64,000 nt of DNA from Neurospora crassa OR74A (taxonomy: Eukaryota > Ascomycota > Sordariomycetes > Sordariales > Sordariaceae). The position numbers and the translations under genes are program-made. A model generated the notes under the pieces. It had not been told where the DNA came from. It saw only the letters and a program-made list of their open reading frames with translations, and searched no databases. The first letter of the stretch is position 1. Each line of letters opens with the position of its first letter. Positions 1 through 12,529 of this stretch are shown here, one piece after another. The stretch spans positions 4,092,001 through 4,156,000 of the forward strand of contig NC_026502.1 of assembly GCF_000182925.2 (NCBI RefSeq), in the 5' to 3' direction.

Positions 1-2324
1 CACACCATGCCCTTCATATTTCTTAGTGTTTCACCTGTAACTCGAGATCTACGGTGGGCAAAATCCAGGGGACCGGAAGGCATGTGAGTGAAGTTGGAAA
101 CAAAAATCTCACGAGTGTGTTTCATGTAGGTCTAGCTTCACGTTTCGTAGCTGGGCCCAGCGGGTCCGGGACTTGCTGTCTTGGTATTACGTCCCGACGT
201 CTTGGATCACTAATCCCCTACGACGACCAAAGGAGCCCCAGTAACTACCCAAATGGGGGATGTTGTGCACCGAATTGGTCAGCGAGTGTGGGTTTAATCT
301 GGGCTGAAGATATTCACCTAGGTCTAGCTTGAAAACTCTAGCGGGTCCATGAATCATCCATACATATCCCACGATAACGCGAGCATCCGATTCCAAGGTA
401 TCACATAACAGAGTGGAGAGTTGTGACTGCTCGTCTTCCTGGCTGGGAATGAATCTTCTCATGCATGGCTTATCCCAGGTGGACACGCGAAACTAGAAAC
501 GCCGGAAATGCTTCCGCAGTCCCATGAGTATGCAACCATGAAACCATGAGGGCAATCCGCAGATCTCAGGGTGCTGATGATATGTAAACTGGACCCTCTG
601 ATTCGAGTTATCATGACGCTGCGCGGGATTGATCCGCCATCCTGACAGGCATGGATCTATTTGTGCGAGTAATTGCTGAAAGATAGGCATGAACCGCAAT
701 CATCACTTTGTTTCACCTTGACCATGCGAGAGATGGACCCTTTCCAAAGAAAAGAAAGGACTGTGAATAGGCACACATGGTGTGCTTACAGTATGAATCT
801 ACATGACAGTTCGTGTCTTAAACTAGCGAGCTTCTAGTTCCCGCGAAAATTACAAAAAATGTTTTTAAAAAAACAAAATAAAAAGGGTTGCCTGAAACAA
901 TCATCAAGTAGCGACCCAAGACAATCATCACCGATGACATTACTTGCAAAGAGGATGAGGATCGAGGGTCTGAAACTCTCTCTCCACAGTGTTCATCAGG
1001 ATGAAAGTATAGACCCTTCAGGTTGATGAGTGATGTTCATCATGTTGACAACAGAGACAGTCGAGACATACTGACGCATTGGGGGTATGATTGGGGAAGA
1101 ATTTATTTGTGAGACACGCTTGCTTATATGCTGCCCATGAGAAGAAAGGAAAACTGAATAGATAGGAGAAAATCAAAAAGAGCAGATAAAAAGAAAAGAA
1201 AAGAAAAAAGTTCCCCGCAAAAAAAGACCCCGCAAAAAAAAAAAAAAAAGGAAGGAAAAGACGAATGAAACAAAGAAAAATATAAAGAAGAAGGAAAGAG
1301 AGACACCCCAAAAGAGATTAATCGCGCATGGGATTACGCGCGCGAGCCAGCGAGCGACAGAAGAAAAAAAAAAAAACTAAAATAGTACGTCTACTAAGAT
1401 TATAACGTGGTAAAACCACACGATCGATGAGATGCGGTCCGATCCGATGGCGACGAATGAGAAAAGAAAAAAAAAAAAAAAAAAAGTAGTCGTTGCATCA
1501 CCTCTATTCGTTGGCCATCGATCGCTTTTTACTAGAGGTATCGCCATCACTACTACCCTTACCGTAAGTAGCTGCTTGCACTAGTCTACATAACTCTACC
1601 TATCTTTAGATGCCTATTGATACTCGTCAGTCAGTCCAATCATGTCCAACTCTGCTTTGGTCCAATGGAGTGGAGTGTCTTTGCTACCTAGGTATCTAGA
1701 TGTATGTCCGGTCCACCTTGATATTTCACCTAGGTGCCTTTTGTCCTCTCTCGCTTTCTTTCCTTGCTAGACCTTATAGTCCCTTGCTATCTACTCTAAA
1801 CCTTTGGATTAAGTTTCCTGTTTTGATCTTTCTATGCCCTAGGTATGCCCGTTCTTGCCATTTACCTCTACCTATCTACCTACCTACCTATCTATCTCTC
1901 TATTGATTTACCCCCTTTTCCATCTGACTCGTGTGACTTCCACTTCATTTTCTTTCTTTCGTTCTCGTTCTTTCTCTCTACTTCTTTCTCTGTCCACCGG
2001 ATGAACCAGGAGATAGGTAGACATCACCATTCCACACAACCAGGTCCAAGTTGAGTGACGTGCCGGAGATACAGATGGAGATACAGATGGAGAGACTAGT
2101 AGATACAGGTGGGGAGTTATAGGTACACGCTATGAAAACGCTACTATAAAAAAAAAACTAAAAAAGAAAAAGCAAAAAAGAAGAGAAAAAAAAACGAAAA
2201 AAAAAAAGAAAAAAAAAAAAACCGGCGGCCACATGGATCAGTTACCACAAGACTTGATAAACAGAAATGTCACACAAATCTCCTCCGAATACTCATTTAG
2301 TCCACACCTGGCGAGACAGATAGA

Positions 2325-2356
<32 letters not shown>

Positions 2357-3009
2357 CCACGGGGTATTCTAGTCTTGATCATCCATCTCCTGGACAATAC
2401 CTACTGATCTCCGACGGATATCGGGGTATATAGGTAGTGGGAACATCCTCGAGTGGTAGCATGATCGAGGGCCGTGTACCATAGACTACGGGCGGGAGAC
2501 TCCCTCCGCTTGAGGCAACGGGGAATATGTGTTTGTTGAGATCTCGCGAATCTTATATAATTTCGCGAACCCTTAAGACTTTTACAAACTTGTATCGCAT
2601 ATCTACCGAAGCGAAGCGAAGATTGTCGATGAAAGTCGTAAGGTAAGAGCAGCTGATTTTGGATGTAACTGTCGGGAATTATAGAGCCATCTTGGACCAT
2701 ATCTGATGTTTTTTTTTTTTTTCAGGAGAATCGTCAAAGGGTAACATTAGGTAGGTAGATACCCAGGGAATCGTCACAGACGTAGACCCAGTTGAACAGA
2801 AAGAGGCAGGATATACCCGGGGGTGATGTTGTCCAAAACAGAATCACTACAATCTAGATCGAGGCTGTGGTCCTCCCTGCCCGGAATGATGATGGCAATT
2901 GCTGACTTGGTTAGATATCTCCTTTCAGATATGACCTTGTCCCATCAGGTTCGTGGCATGTTCCTCCTAGATCTAGTATACACCCGCCGTCCTCTTTTTC
3001 AATAAGATA
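1..3009. other. Intergenic region, no supported gene
   Basis: No reading frame here is long or recognisable enough to call. The stretch holds many A-rich and T-rich tracts (about 1180-1310, 1450-1485, 2145-2220) and a 29-base T run at 2328-2356. TACCTA/TAGGTA-type short repeats occur near 1690-1890, 2010 and 2745. The right end lies downstream of the convergently read ER lectin gene, so its 3' untranslated region should fall just left of 3010. Confidence 0.6.
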
Positions 3010-4852
3010 TCACAGTTCGTCCCGATAATACTCCTCCTTACTCCCCTCCTCGCTTCCACTTCCGCTTCCCTCCCCATTTCCCCCCTTCTTACTCTCCTTT
3101 TGGTCTTTCCCAGCTTCAGCTGGCTCTCCCCCCTCATCTTCATCTTCATACCAAACAAACACCTCCTTTCCCTCCTCCGCAACCGCCCCGTCATCCTCAT
3201 CCCCCGAAACATCGGCATAAAACTCCCACACAATCTCGCCCCCTGCCTCCCTCTCATCATTCAAATTCCTATCAGGATCCAACCCCGCCGCTCTGATTTC
3301 CTCTCTGAGTGCGTCCAGGGTCTGCTGATCCAACCCCAGCTTATCGATATCTCTTTCCGAAATCCTCATTTTCTTCATTTCTTTCTGGCCACTTTGTCCT
3401 TTACCTGCTCCTGCTGCTTTCCTGCCCTTGCCTGCTTTTGGGTGGTGGTTGTTGTTGTTGTTGTTGTTGTCGTCGCCATAATCACCAAAGACATCCGCTT
3501 TGAAGGCCGCTTTGGTCAGTGCCTCGAGAAGGTTCCCTTGCTGTGCTTCTTGTCGTTGCTGTTGTAGATGACGCGGGAGGGGGAGGACGTGGGTCGAGGG
3601 AAGGATGCGGCGCGCACCAATGGGGATGCCGGCTACCGTTAAGCCTTGGTATGAGAGCTTTTCGGGTGATCCCGATTCTGACCCCTGCTTTTGGTCTTCG
3701 GTAGTGACGGCAGCTGCAGCAGCTGCTGCTGAGTCGATGGTGTTTTTCCTCCGCTGGTTGAAAGACAGGGCTTCCTCGTCGGAGGTGATGATCTGCCGAC
3801 AAGTAATCGGGTGCGCCTTGGTTTCCTTGGGCGGGAGGAAGGCAACGTCGGCGCAGAGTCGGGGGGTGTGGATGACCATTAGATAGGCACAGGTGGTGAC
3901 TTCCTTGATCCAGCCGATCCTATCGCCCGAGAGGGCTGGGTTGCAGTGGTACTGAATCTCGATCGTGCGTGGACGGCCCGTAAGGTCGCAAATGGTGCCC
4001 CCGTCTAGTCGCTGGACGAGGTAGCGCTGGTTGTCTTTCGCCTGGAGCTCGGTGTTGGGAGGTGGGGAGAGCTGCTTCTGTTCGTTATTGGGGACTTCAA
4101 TCTGCTTCCCCTTTTGGGAGTGGGAGGAAGGCGGCAAGGATGTCCCGAGAATGTACTCCTGGCTGTTCTTGTCGCGCAAAGGGGGGCCGCCTTTCGGGTT
4201 GGGTACGGCGTGGTATTGCACGATGGACTTGCCGTAGCAGTATTGGTAGCTCCACCAGCCGCTGACGAAGTGAAGGCATTGATTCTCCAGGCCGCGCATC
4301 AGCTCCCATCCTTTGTTATAGGCGCGAGTGACTTCGCGGGCTTCTTCGGCTTTGGCAAGCTCGGTCGCAGTCTTGTTCAGAGCGGGCGGCGGGGCGATGA
4401 TGGGGATCGAGCAGAGGTAGCGCATGGGCGGGTGAGCAATGAGCTCGTACGTTTCTCTAAGCGGCGAAGTGCCGCCTATGCTCTCGTCGCCATTGTCGGT
4501 GTCGGCGTTTGCCGTCGCGGATTCGCGGATCGCACTGGTCAGATCGGTTCTTGTCGTCGAGCCATCGTGTGCGCCGTCGCTCGCTGGGGTCGGCTTGGGT
4601 GTCTTGTTGGCTGCTTCGAGGAGAGCAAAGGCGTCGGCCTCGAAGACATAACTGTCGGAAAAGATGACTTCAAACTGGGCAGATGGGGGATTGATGTCAG
4701 CATCACTTCGATACTTTTGGTGAGCGGGCAAAGCCAAGACGCACCTGGGGATGTGCCAGCAGATCTTGGTGGATGCTGAAGCTGGCGGGCTGTCGAGCAC
4801 TGCCAAACGGCAGCGAGCTCAGAGCTAGGAGAGCTAGGCTTGGACGGCGCAT
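3010..4852 (-). CDS. yos9: OS-9/YOS9-like ER lectin (ER-associated degradation)
   Basis: Predicted ER lumenal lectin that reads trimmed N-glycans on misfolded glycoproteins and passes them to the HRD1 ubiquitin-ligase complex. I predict two exons: 4852-4745 and 4674-3010, joined across a 70-nt GT-AG intron (4744-4675), giving 590 residues. The ATG at 4852 gives a signal peptide (MRRPSLALLALSSLPFGSA) and then runs in phase into the FEVIFSDSY segment typical of the family; the unspliced frame has only a TTG start and no signal peptide. The MRH lectin domain spans about residues 168-312: WW at 176-177, cysteines at 169, 182, 265, 280, 298 and 310, and a GRPRTIEIQYHC segment supplying the usual sugar-binding Arg. 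The acidic, Lys-rich C-terminal part carries a poly-Asn run (439-445). The chain ends in RDEL, an HDEL-type ER retrieval signal. The family call is strong; only the exon 1 junction is inferred. Confidence 0.9.
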
Positions 4853-5907
4853 GATGCCGCTGGTGATGAATGTGCCCTCACATGTACAGTCAGTTGAAAG
4901 GAGAGGTCAGGAATTCGGAAGATCCGGATCCTTAATGTTTTGGTTGGGTTGGTTTCCGAGGCAAGATGGTGAAGCTTCCCGCCGCCGCCGTCGTTCGCAT
5001 AGACGGCCAGGTTGCTTCCCCCCAAATGCCAATGCCGCCAGCTCGCGTCTTTGATAAGGTGTCCTTATCGTTGCTGCCAAATCGGGCGCTGATTCCGCCT
5101 GCCGCCATTATGGGGCCTGTTAGTGTTAGTACGTGGGGGACTAGCTAACAGCTCAAGGTATTGTACCTGCCGCGAGAGTGTTAGTGCGTCGCCAGATCGA
5201 AACAGCACAGGTAGTCTGATCACCCCAAGGCAGCTTCTCACCTCGCAACAACATCACACCGTTAAAGCTCTTCGTGACAAATTCAACTTGCGAATAACTT
5301 CATTTCTATTATCGATCACACCATCGGAGACATCAGCTTGCCTCAAAAAGACCCGTCTCGAGCCGAGCCTTTCCCGAACCCCGCCATAACGAGGGACCGG
5401 GGAGCGACGGGACTCACCCCATCTCACTTTCTCCGGTCCTCCACTCCATGGCTCGTCTCATCCCTCCCCGACCTCCCGTCCTCAGCTGAACCATCCGCGA
5501 TCTCGATCCGCACCTTCGCTAATGTCCTAGGACGTCCGCTCTTCCCCCACGTGTGTTGGAAAAAAAATGGCCCAGGTCCAAACGACATTTCAAGTGTAAA
5601 TCCCGAGCTAGGTATGTTTGAGATTTATCCAACCCCTATCCATGTCTAGGCATCCTGGAGACATCGAGATCGTTGACTTTTTTTTTCCCCGTGGGGTTTC
5701 GCGCCAGGTGTTCGAGCCGCCTTTCATGACTAGTTCTACACACTACTTACTTAGATCACTGACCACATGTTCGTCACAAAGAAGCAAGACGTAAAAATAC
5801 CAAATCACATCACTGCATCCCATAAACATTGTTCGCAAATGTCTCGGTCCACCACTGTTTTTTTTGGCTTCACATTACGAAATGATTTAGTTCTCAGTCA
5901 GTGAGTG

Positions 5908-5941
5908 TGATGATGATGATGATGATGATGACGATGATGAT
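5908..5941. repeat. GAT trinucleotide microsatellite
   Basis: Near-perfect run of GAT units with one GAC interruption, in non-coding sequence. Confidence 0.9.
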
Positions 5942-6294
5942 GTTGATGTGGATAAACATTCGATGATCCCACCAACCAACCAACCTCTCCCACCTCCATT
6001 TTTCTCCTCTCATGATTTTTTTTAATCGATGCGATGCGATGCGATGTAATGCAGTCCTTCGAACCCGGACTGTCGCTATCCGAGACATCTCGCGCAAGTT
6101 TTTAAACAACATCTGGGGAACTGAATCTTGCTTAGGTAGTTTTCCAAACAAGCTTCAGTTCCTTCCAAGCTACATACATACCTGCCTTCCTAAGCGCGAG
6201 GGAGGATAGGTACCTACCTAACGGGTAGCCGCATTTGGCTTTGCAGCGAACACCTATGTACCACTATCTAACCCCCAGGAAAATCACATCACCG

Positions 6295-6318
6295 GTGATG
6301 ATGATGATGATGATGATG
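6295..6318. repeat. GAT trinucleotide microsatellite
   Basis: Second GAT run, about eight units, in the same intergenic region. Confidence 0.9.
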
Positions 6319-6674
6319 GTGGACGGGAACTTGCTGGTGGTCAACTAGAACTAGTTTTTTTTGGATGGCAGGCAGGCAGGCTGGGGGCCGATCAGGATGT
6401 GCGAGATCCGGTGCTGGACAACGACTGAGAGTCTTCTTAAGTCTAGACGCTACGAGTATCCGACGTTTAATGCCCAAGGCGAAATAGGTCGAGGTAGGTA
6501 CTTAGCGGTAGCCAGCCAAATGGAAAGTGGAAGCACGATGATGTGGATCTAGATCTTGTGCGACGTAAACTTCCTGAAACTGGAACTACCATCCTGTGTC
6601 TTTTTGGTTTGTCTATACTCACAAATTTGACATGAATCGTCCCCATGTCGAAATCCAGTGTGTTTAGTTTGTTG

Positions 6675-6728
6675 AAACGCTTATTTCTTTAATATTTTAA
6701 AGGTTCCGTAAGGAAGAAATAAGTGTTT
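6675..6728. repeat. Imperfect inverted repeat (hairpin)
   Basis: Arms of 15 bases at 6675-6689 (AAACGCTTATTTCTT) and 6714-6728, complementary with one mismatch, separated by 24 bases. The mismatch is a C/T-type difference. It sits where base composition begins to fall toward the AT-rich block. It may be a MITE fragment or a terminator-like hairpin; nothing else supports either. Confidence 0.5.
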
Positions 6729-7044
6729 CTGTCTAAAGCGGTCCAATACCATTAATTGCGGAGCCGGTGGCCCACTTTCTACCCAATTGGGAGATTCTGG
6801 GAGTTTAGCAAAACTCGAGGCCCGTGCATTCAACTAAGAAATTGTTTTCCGATATTGCAATTGAAATTGCTCCTCAACCAATGCGTGCATCGAGTTGCAA
6901 CTAGTTGCAAAAGTTTCGCAGTTTTTTTCTGATTATTTTGATATCTATAATGAATCTTCCCGATAGGTATTTATTGAGAAAATGGAAAAGTAAAGAGTCG
7001 TTACTACCTATATAATAAAGAAAAAAAAGACTCACTGCAACTAC

Positions 7045-7135
7045 CAATCGAGCTGGTAGCTTAACGGAGTGATTTAAGCTTAGATGTAGTGATTCACTTC
7101 CTTAGGGTATAAGTTCAATCCCATTTATTAGCTAA
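7045..7135 (+). other. tRNA-like promoter sequence, possible SINE head
   Basis: The text TAGCTTAACGGAGTGA near 7057 resembles an RNA polymerase III A box, and AAGTTCAATCCC near 7105-7118 resembles a B box (GGTTCRANNCC). The spacing fits a tRNA gene or tRNA-derived SINE, and an A tract follows. A clean cloverleaf does not form, so a working tRNA gene is unlikely; a mutated tRNA-derived SINE is my preferred reading. Confidence 0.3.
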
Positions 7136-7259
7136 AAAAAAATTTATTTTAGAAAATAGACATTATAATATAAATAATAATATGTAGAAAGTGAATTGAA
7201 TAAAATAATATTCCTAAATTAAATGTGAAGTGTATCTAAGTAGTAGATATAGTATTATA

Positions 7260-7385
7260 AAATAGAAAAAAAAGAAAAGAGAAAAAAAAGAAAAGAAAAA
7301 AAAGGAAAAAAAAGGAACAAAAAAGAAAAAAAAAAAAGAAAAAAAAAGAAGAAAAAAAAAAAGGGAAAAAAAAAGGTAAAATAAA
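7260..7385. repeat. A-rich low-complexity tract
   Basis: Roughly 120 bases composed almost entirely of A with scattered G, in a (A)nG pattern. No coding potential; the minus-strand frame across it is a Phe-rich artefact. Confidence 0.85.
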
Positions 7386-7928
7386 GATAAATTGAAGAAA
7401 GCAAAAAATATAGACATATTAAAAGAAGTCAATAATGAATATAAAATTGAAATGAAAGGAAAAATTAGTAAAAAGAGTAATAAGGAAGGAAGGAAGCTTT
7501 ATAAGTAAGAAAAAGAAAATATAAAGAAAAGAATCTTCCATACCGAAAATACTCTAAAGAAAGACTTTTTTTTAGAAATAAAGAAGTAATTCTAAGCGTT
7601 TCACTGTCTTCATTGGGTATATAAGGCTCTGCCCAAGGAAAGACTATGTTTCATGTTTCATGAGGATTCTGGTAAATAGGTGCACAATGATGTGGACCGA
7701 ATCTTGTACAACCTTGTTCCTTGAGTTTGAGTTTCCCTATGAATCCTGCATCCTAGTCTCAGTCAGACCCACTAACCTCCAAAACCACCCCACCCCACCC
7801 GTTTCTACGGTAGTAGGTCTAAACTAATTTTGAATATTTCGGCCGTTAGCTACTGTGGGGCCCAACTATTACAATTGAATTTTGCTCTGGTTAGAATTAA
7901 GATACACTTTAATTTTAGTTATTTATTC

Positions 7929-8070
7929 TTACTAGAGTGAAACCCCTAAAGTTATAATATATAATACATCCGTTTTCGTTCTCCGTAATTCTAACTAGAG
8001 CGAAACCCTTAAAGTTGCAATGTATGATTTATCCGTTTTTATTTACTATAATTCCAATTAGAATAACGTA
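7929..8070. repeat. About 62-bp tandem repeat, 2-3 copies
   Basis: Units beginning ACTAGAGTGAAACCC at 7931 and ACTAGAGCGAAACCC at 7993, with a weaker third at about 8055. Differences are mostly transitions. Each unit contains the AGAGCGAAA half of the palindrome that recurs across this block. Confidence 0.65.
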
Positions 8071-8699
8071 TATAGACTTACGATATTTAATTTACTTAAT
8101 ATAATTTACTATTCGTTTTAGGAAACGGCCGTTTTAACTTTACTTAATAACCTTTCTACGCTTGCGTCTAATTTACCCTTCTTTTTATTTGAATTTAGTA
8201 TTCTCCCGAATATTCTAATTGTAGTAACATATTCGATTTATATATATTTAAACCCTAGGGCTTTAATTCTAACCCTTTACCGCAGCCCTTTAACCTCCCC
8301 GAACCTAATTAAATATAGCCTACTACTATAAAATTAGAGTAATTTAAATATTACTAATTAAGATTAATATTTTATTTATTTTACTTAAAAGTATTGGGTA
8401 TATTTATATTCTAGGGGGATATTAAAACCCTTTATCCGTAGTTGGGTTAAAATAATTCGAAGTAATAATTAACTATTAAAATCTTATATTAAATAATTTA
8501 TTAATACGCTATACAATAATTATATATACGAAGTTTTCTATTATAGCGGCGTTATAATATACTTTAGTAATAAGGGTAATTTATATAATATAAAAAGCCT
8601 TTGTTGGGAATTAATATTTTTTTTTAAATATATTGATTTATTCTTATTTTTCGCGAAATTTAGTACCTCTTCTACTTTATAGGGGGACTAGCTATATAA

Positions 8700-10855
8700 T
8701 ATTGCGGATTTGTACGATATATAATAGATTACGTTAGTTATTAAATAGTATATTAACAGCCTATTTAAATATATATTTAAATTATATTCGCTTCTTATAG
8801 GCTTAATATAGTATACTTGCGCCTATAAGAAAATGTAGGGATTATAAGTTCGTTATAGCAATTATATTTCGTTTATAATATATATAATTTTAGCTATTAT
8901 TATATATGTCGTTGCCCCCGGTAAATCCGATTTCTTCTTGTAAATTATAGGTTTATATTTGTGTACTAATAGTATTATTAAATATATTTAAGATACTTTA
9001 TTTATTTTCGGTATTTATATATTTTATATTAGGATTATAGTAATAATTAAAATTCTTATAGTTTTTGTAATAGTTAGTGCCGTCGATTATTTATTTTGTA
9101 ATTTATATTAATACTTCTAGGCCAACCTTAAATATATTATTTTTAATCCTACTTTTATTATTATATATAATAATTATAATTATTTGGATATAGTTTAGGG
9201 TTTAGGCACTAGCCGATAGGATATAATACGTAACTTTACAATTTATTTATTAATAGGTAATTTTAATATTTAAGGCCTGTTCTAATCTAATTAATTTCGG
9301 CCTACTATTCCCTTCCAATTATATTGGGTTATTCTAGCTTTTATATAAATACTATAATTATTTCGCCCCGCTATAAATTATTTAGTTATAGAGAAATTAA
9401 AGTCCTTCTTTCCGTTTATTGGCGAATAGGGCTTTCTTCCCGCTTATTGTTTCCTTAAGGTTAAATAATATTGTATATTTAAAAATTATATTCTTTAAAC
9501 GCCCGCTATTAATAAAAATAAGGGTAAATTTACTAATATTTATTATTTATACGATAGATTATTTTTCGATTTATTTAATATAAATTAAGCGTAGTTTGGC
9601 GATAGGCTTTTCTTTATTTACAGTAATTAGAAGATAATATTATATATTTATAAAATTATATTAGTATAGTTAAAGGTATAGAGTATATATAATTATAAAT
9701 AGTAGATAATCTTTATTTCTATATTCTTCTATATTAAAATGAATTTTGTTAATTTAATTTTTTGGTATTTTTGGCCTCTTATAAAGTAGGATACTTATAG
9801 CCTTAGGAGGGTTAAAAAAGTAAAATAGTTTAAAACCGAGTTCTACTATAGATTGAGATTCCTTTATAATATATTTTATTTTAGAATTCTTGCTTTTTTA
9901 ATACGGAATCTCGTTAATAACAGGTTCCTAAATCTTACTACGCTTAATTGGGATAGTATTAAAATTACTATTACAATTGCCTTTTAAATTAATAGAATTA
10001 CCTATTTATTTATATAGTTCAATTATATTTATAACGAAGTTTTTACTTTATAGGGATATATTAGTAAATATCCGGGGGGTAGCGATAATTATATTAATAT
10101 ACGATTTTATAGTATTTATTAATATTTGTATATTATTCGGCTATTATTTATTTTTATTCGCGCTATTTAGTTTAGTAATTATAGGATACTCTAGTAGATT
10201 ATTAATTACCTACTACTTTTCTTTTATAATAGAAAGGGTACTAATTATAGGCTTAAGATATTCTATTTTTTATAGCTCCTTCGACCCGAAGTTATTAACC
10301 TAGAATTGTTTAATATTATTTTAAGGTTTAGATTAGTACAATATACTATAATTAGTAATTAGTAGAAAGAGATTGATTTGATGATGGAGTATGTTAATTG
10401 TTTATTTACTTTAAATATTAAGTATTATAAGAATTCGATGTACGATATTAAATTAATTTTTATAGAGCTATCGGCTATTGGGCCTCTTATTATAGCTATT
10501 CGTAGGGGGGTTGAATTAAAATTCGGGCGACCTAACAGTAGTAAATATACTAATTTATTAACCAATATTAATATTATTAATTATATATATACAATATATA
10601 GGAATAGGTTTGTATCGTAACACTATAGACCCTTAGATTCGAATAATTTTAATACGTTAAATCTATAGTACAATAGTTTATTTAAATTATTTTCGGGTAC
10701 CCTCCGATAATTTAATTCTAAGGAGGTTCGGTTAGAAAAGGGGGAAGACTACAAATATTTTAGTCTATTTAATTACAAAAATAACGATCCTATTATTATT
10801 AATAATTAGAGTAATAGAATATTCGAAACGTTTAATTTAAAGGATAAAAGTAATA
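8700..10855 (+). pseudogene. Decayed DUF6589-domain-like protein of a transposon
   Basis: Plus-strand frames read continuously as protein with stops at expected Gln/Trp positions. The C-terminal part fits what I remember of the DUF6589 family, which is expanded and transposon-associated in fungi: an AI-F-N-Y-ILQQ-like helix, a TNY segment, then D..MEYVN....NIKYYKNS.YDIKLIF, an R.GVE.KFG segment and a SSK.T step. Intact fragments survive at 9977-10303 and 10378-10620. The coding stretch appears to end at a GTAAGTAAATTT sequence at 10856 that looks like a 5' splice site. No single frame is functional. The domain name rests on recall of the family pattern, not on a search. Confidence 0.45.
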
Positions 10856-12529
10856 GTAAGTAAATTTAAATAATAATTATATTAAATTTTATTAGAATTA
10901 GTATCTTATAGTAGCTTACTTAACTAGTAGCTTATAATATAAAATTTCTATACAGTTCTACTATTATATTCTAAAAGTATTTAGTAACCTTCGTTCTAAT
11001 TAAAGTCGATAGGTAAAGTTATACAATCGGACTTATATTTTACAATATTTATATACTACTAATCTTCGATATAATTGTTATTTAAAGTATTACTTATATA
11101 TTAAGTATATAGATAGCTATTATACTTTATTATATACAATTAACCCTACGACCTATAGGTTGTATTCGAATTATTAGGATTTTTAAATTAGTAGCCTACT
11201 TATAATTTTCGCTCTAGTTCGAATTATAAAGTTATATTACAAATAGTTAATATAGTTACTATTTAATTAAATTTCCTAAATTGCCCTTTCCTAGCTTTTA
11301 CTCTAATTAGAATTTATTTTGCGCAGCTAATAAATATTCTAATTAAATTCTATTTTACGCGGTAGGTAGGTATAGTAAACGTACTAATTAATTATATAAT
11401 ATATAGTCCGTATTTTAATTAGGTTAATATATTTACTTATTCCCTTTCCCCTTCTACTTCTCCTCCTCCCTCCTTTTCTTTCTTTCCTCCTCTCTTTCTT
11501 CCTTTTTATAACTTATCGATAAACTTTAATTAGAACAAAGGTATTTAAGTTTAGTAATAAATTTACTATTATTAGAATGAAATTAATTAATTAATAATCC
11601 CTTATAAATAGAAGTATAAGAATTATTAATATTACTAATATAGGGAAGGGACGATCTTCGGGTAGAGTTAGGCCTAAAGTTACGTTTAAAATTAGTAGGG
11701 ATAACTTTAATAATTTTACTATTAAGAATTAGAACCTACTAATACTATATATAATTATCGAATCGATAGACCTTAATTTTTTATAGGCCCTATTATACCC
11801 TAACCTAAATTAGTATAAAGATAAGAAGAAATATAGTAGTAGTTATTCTAAATATGGAGGTTCTATTTTAGTTTGAAATTACTACCTACCCGCCGCCGGG
11901 TATTATAATTTGGACTGTATATGCATTATTTTGCCTAATATTCTAACTTAATTATTAGATACTAAATTCGATATTATTAATTAAGAACTTAGGCTTTTTT
12001 AAAGGTATATTAATTTGAGTATTGTATAGGTTAGGAGTATGCGAATCCCCGGCTAGTAATTTGTATATTAGTAGAACGTTAATTTAAAGTATAATAAGGC
12101 GGATACAATTTCCCTTTTAGGGTATTCTAATACTATAATATTTAATTAATATTATAATTATAATTATAAATTTTTCTAACGCCTCCTTTCGCTCTTATTA
12201 AAATAAATAATTGTACTATTATTAGAATAGAATCGATTATATAAATTGAAGCTCCCAACTTTAATTAGAGTAAAACCAATTTATAAAATTACTACCCGTT
12301 ATATACGTCCATCCTTATACTTACTATATAGGCCCTTTAATATATTATTACTAATTATTTTATAGTAACTAATTAATTCGGGCTATTAATTTACTTTAAA
12401 AGGCTATATAATATTTAGGATTAGGTAGGTATTAAATTTATTAATATATACATTATATAAAAGAAGTATATTGAATTACTCTACGATTCTTTTTAATATA
12501 CATATATAATACATATTATTGAAAGGGCC

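Larger units (their letters stand above)
4853..6650. other. Intergenic region upstream of the lectin gene
   Basis: About 1.8 kb with no convincing gene. Two overlapping plus-strand frames (5123-5389, 5338-5649) resemble no family and are probably chance. A GAT trinucleotide repeat lies at about 5908-5941 and a second at 6295-6318. TAGGTA steps occur around 6200. The part nearest 4853 should contain the lectin gene promoter; I could not pick a specific site. Confidence 0.5.

Noticed and set aside
1018-1311. Phe-rich minus-strand frames over A-rich sequence (also at 7214-7432)
   Set aside because: Artefacts of poly-A low-complexity DNA, not proteins.
5123-5649. Overlapping plus-strand frames of 88 and 103 residues upstream of the lectin gene
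   Set aside because: Ser/Pro-rich text without any family features; likely promoter or leader sequence of ordinary composition.
8900-8945. GKS string read as a helicase Walker A box near the DUF6589-like relic
   Set aside because: Isolated, in heavily mutated sequence, with no following helicase motifs in frame.
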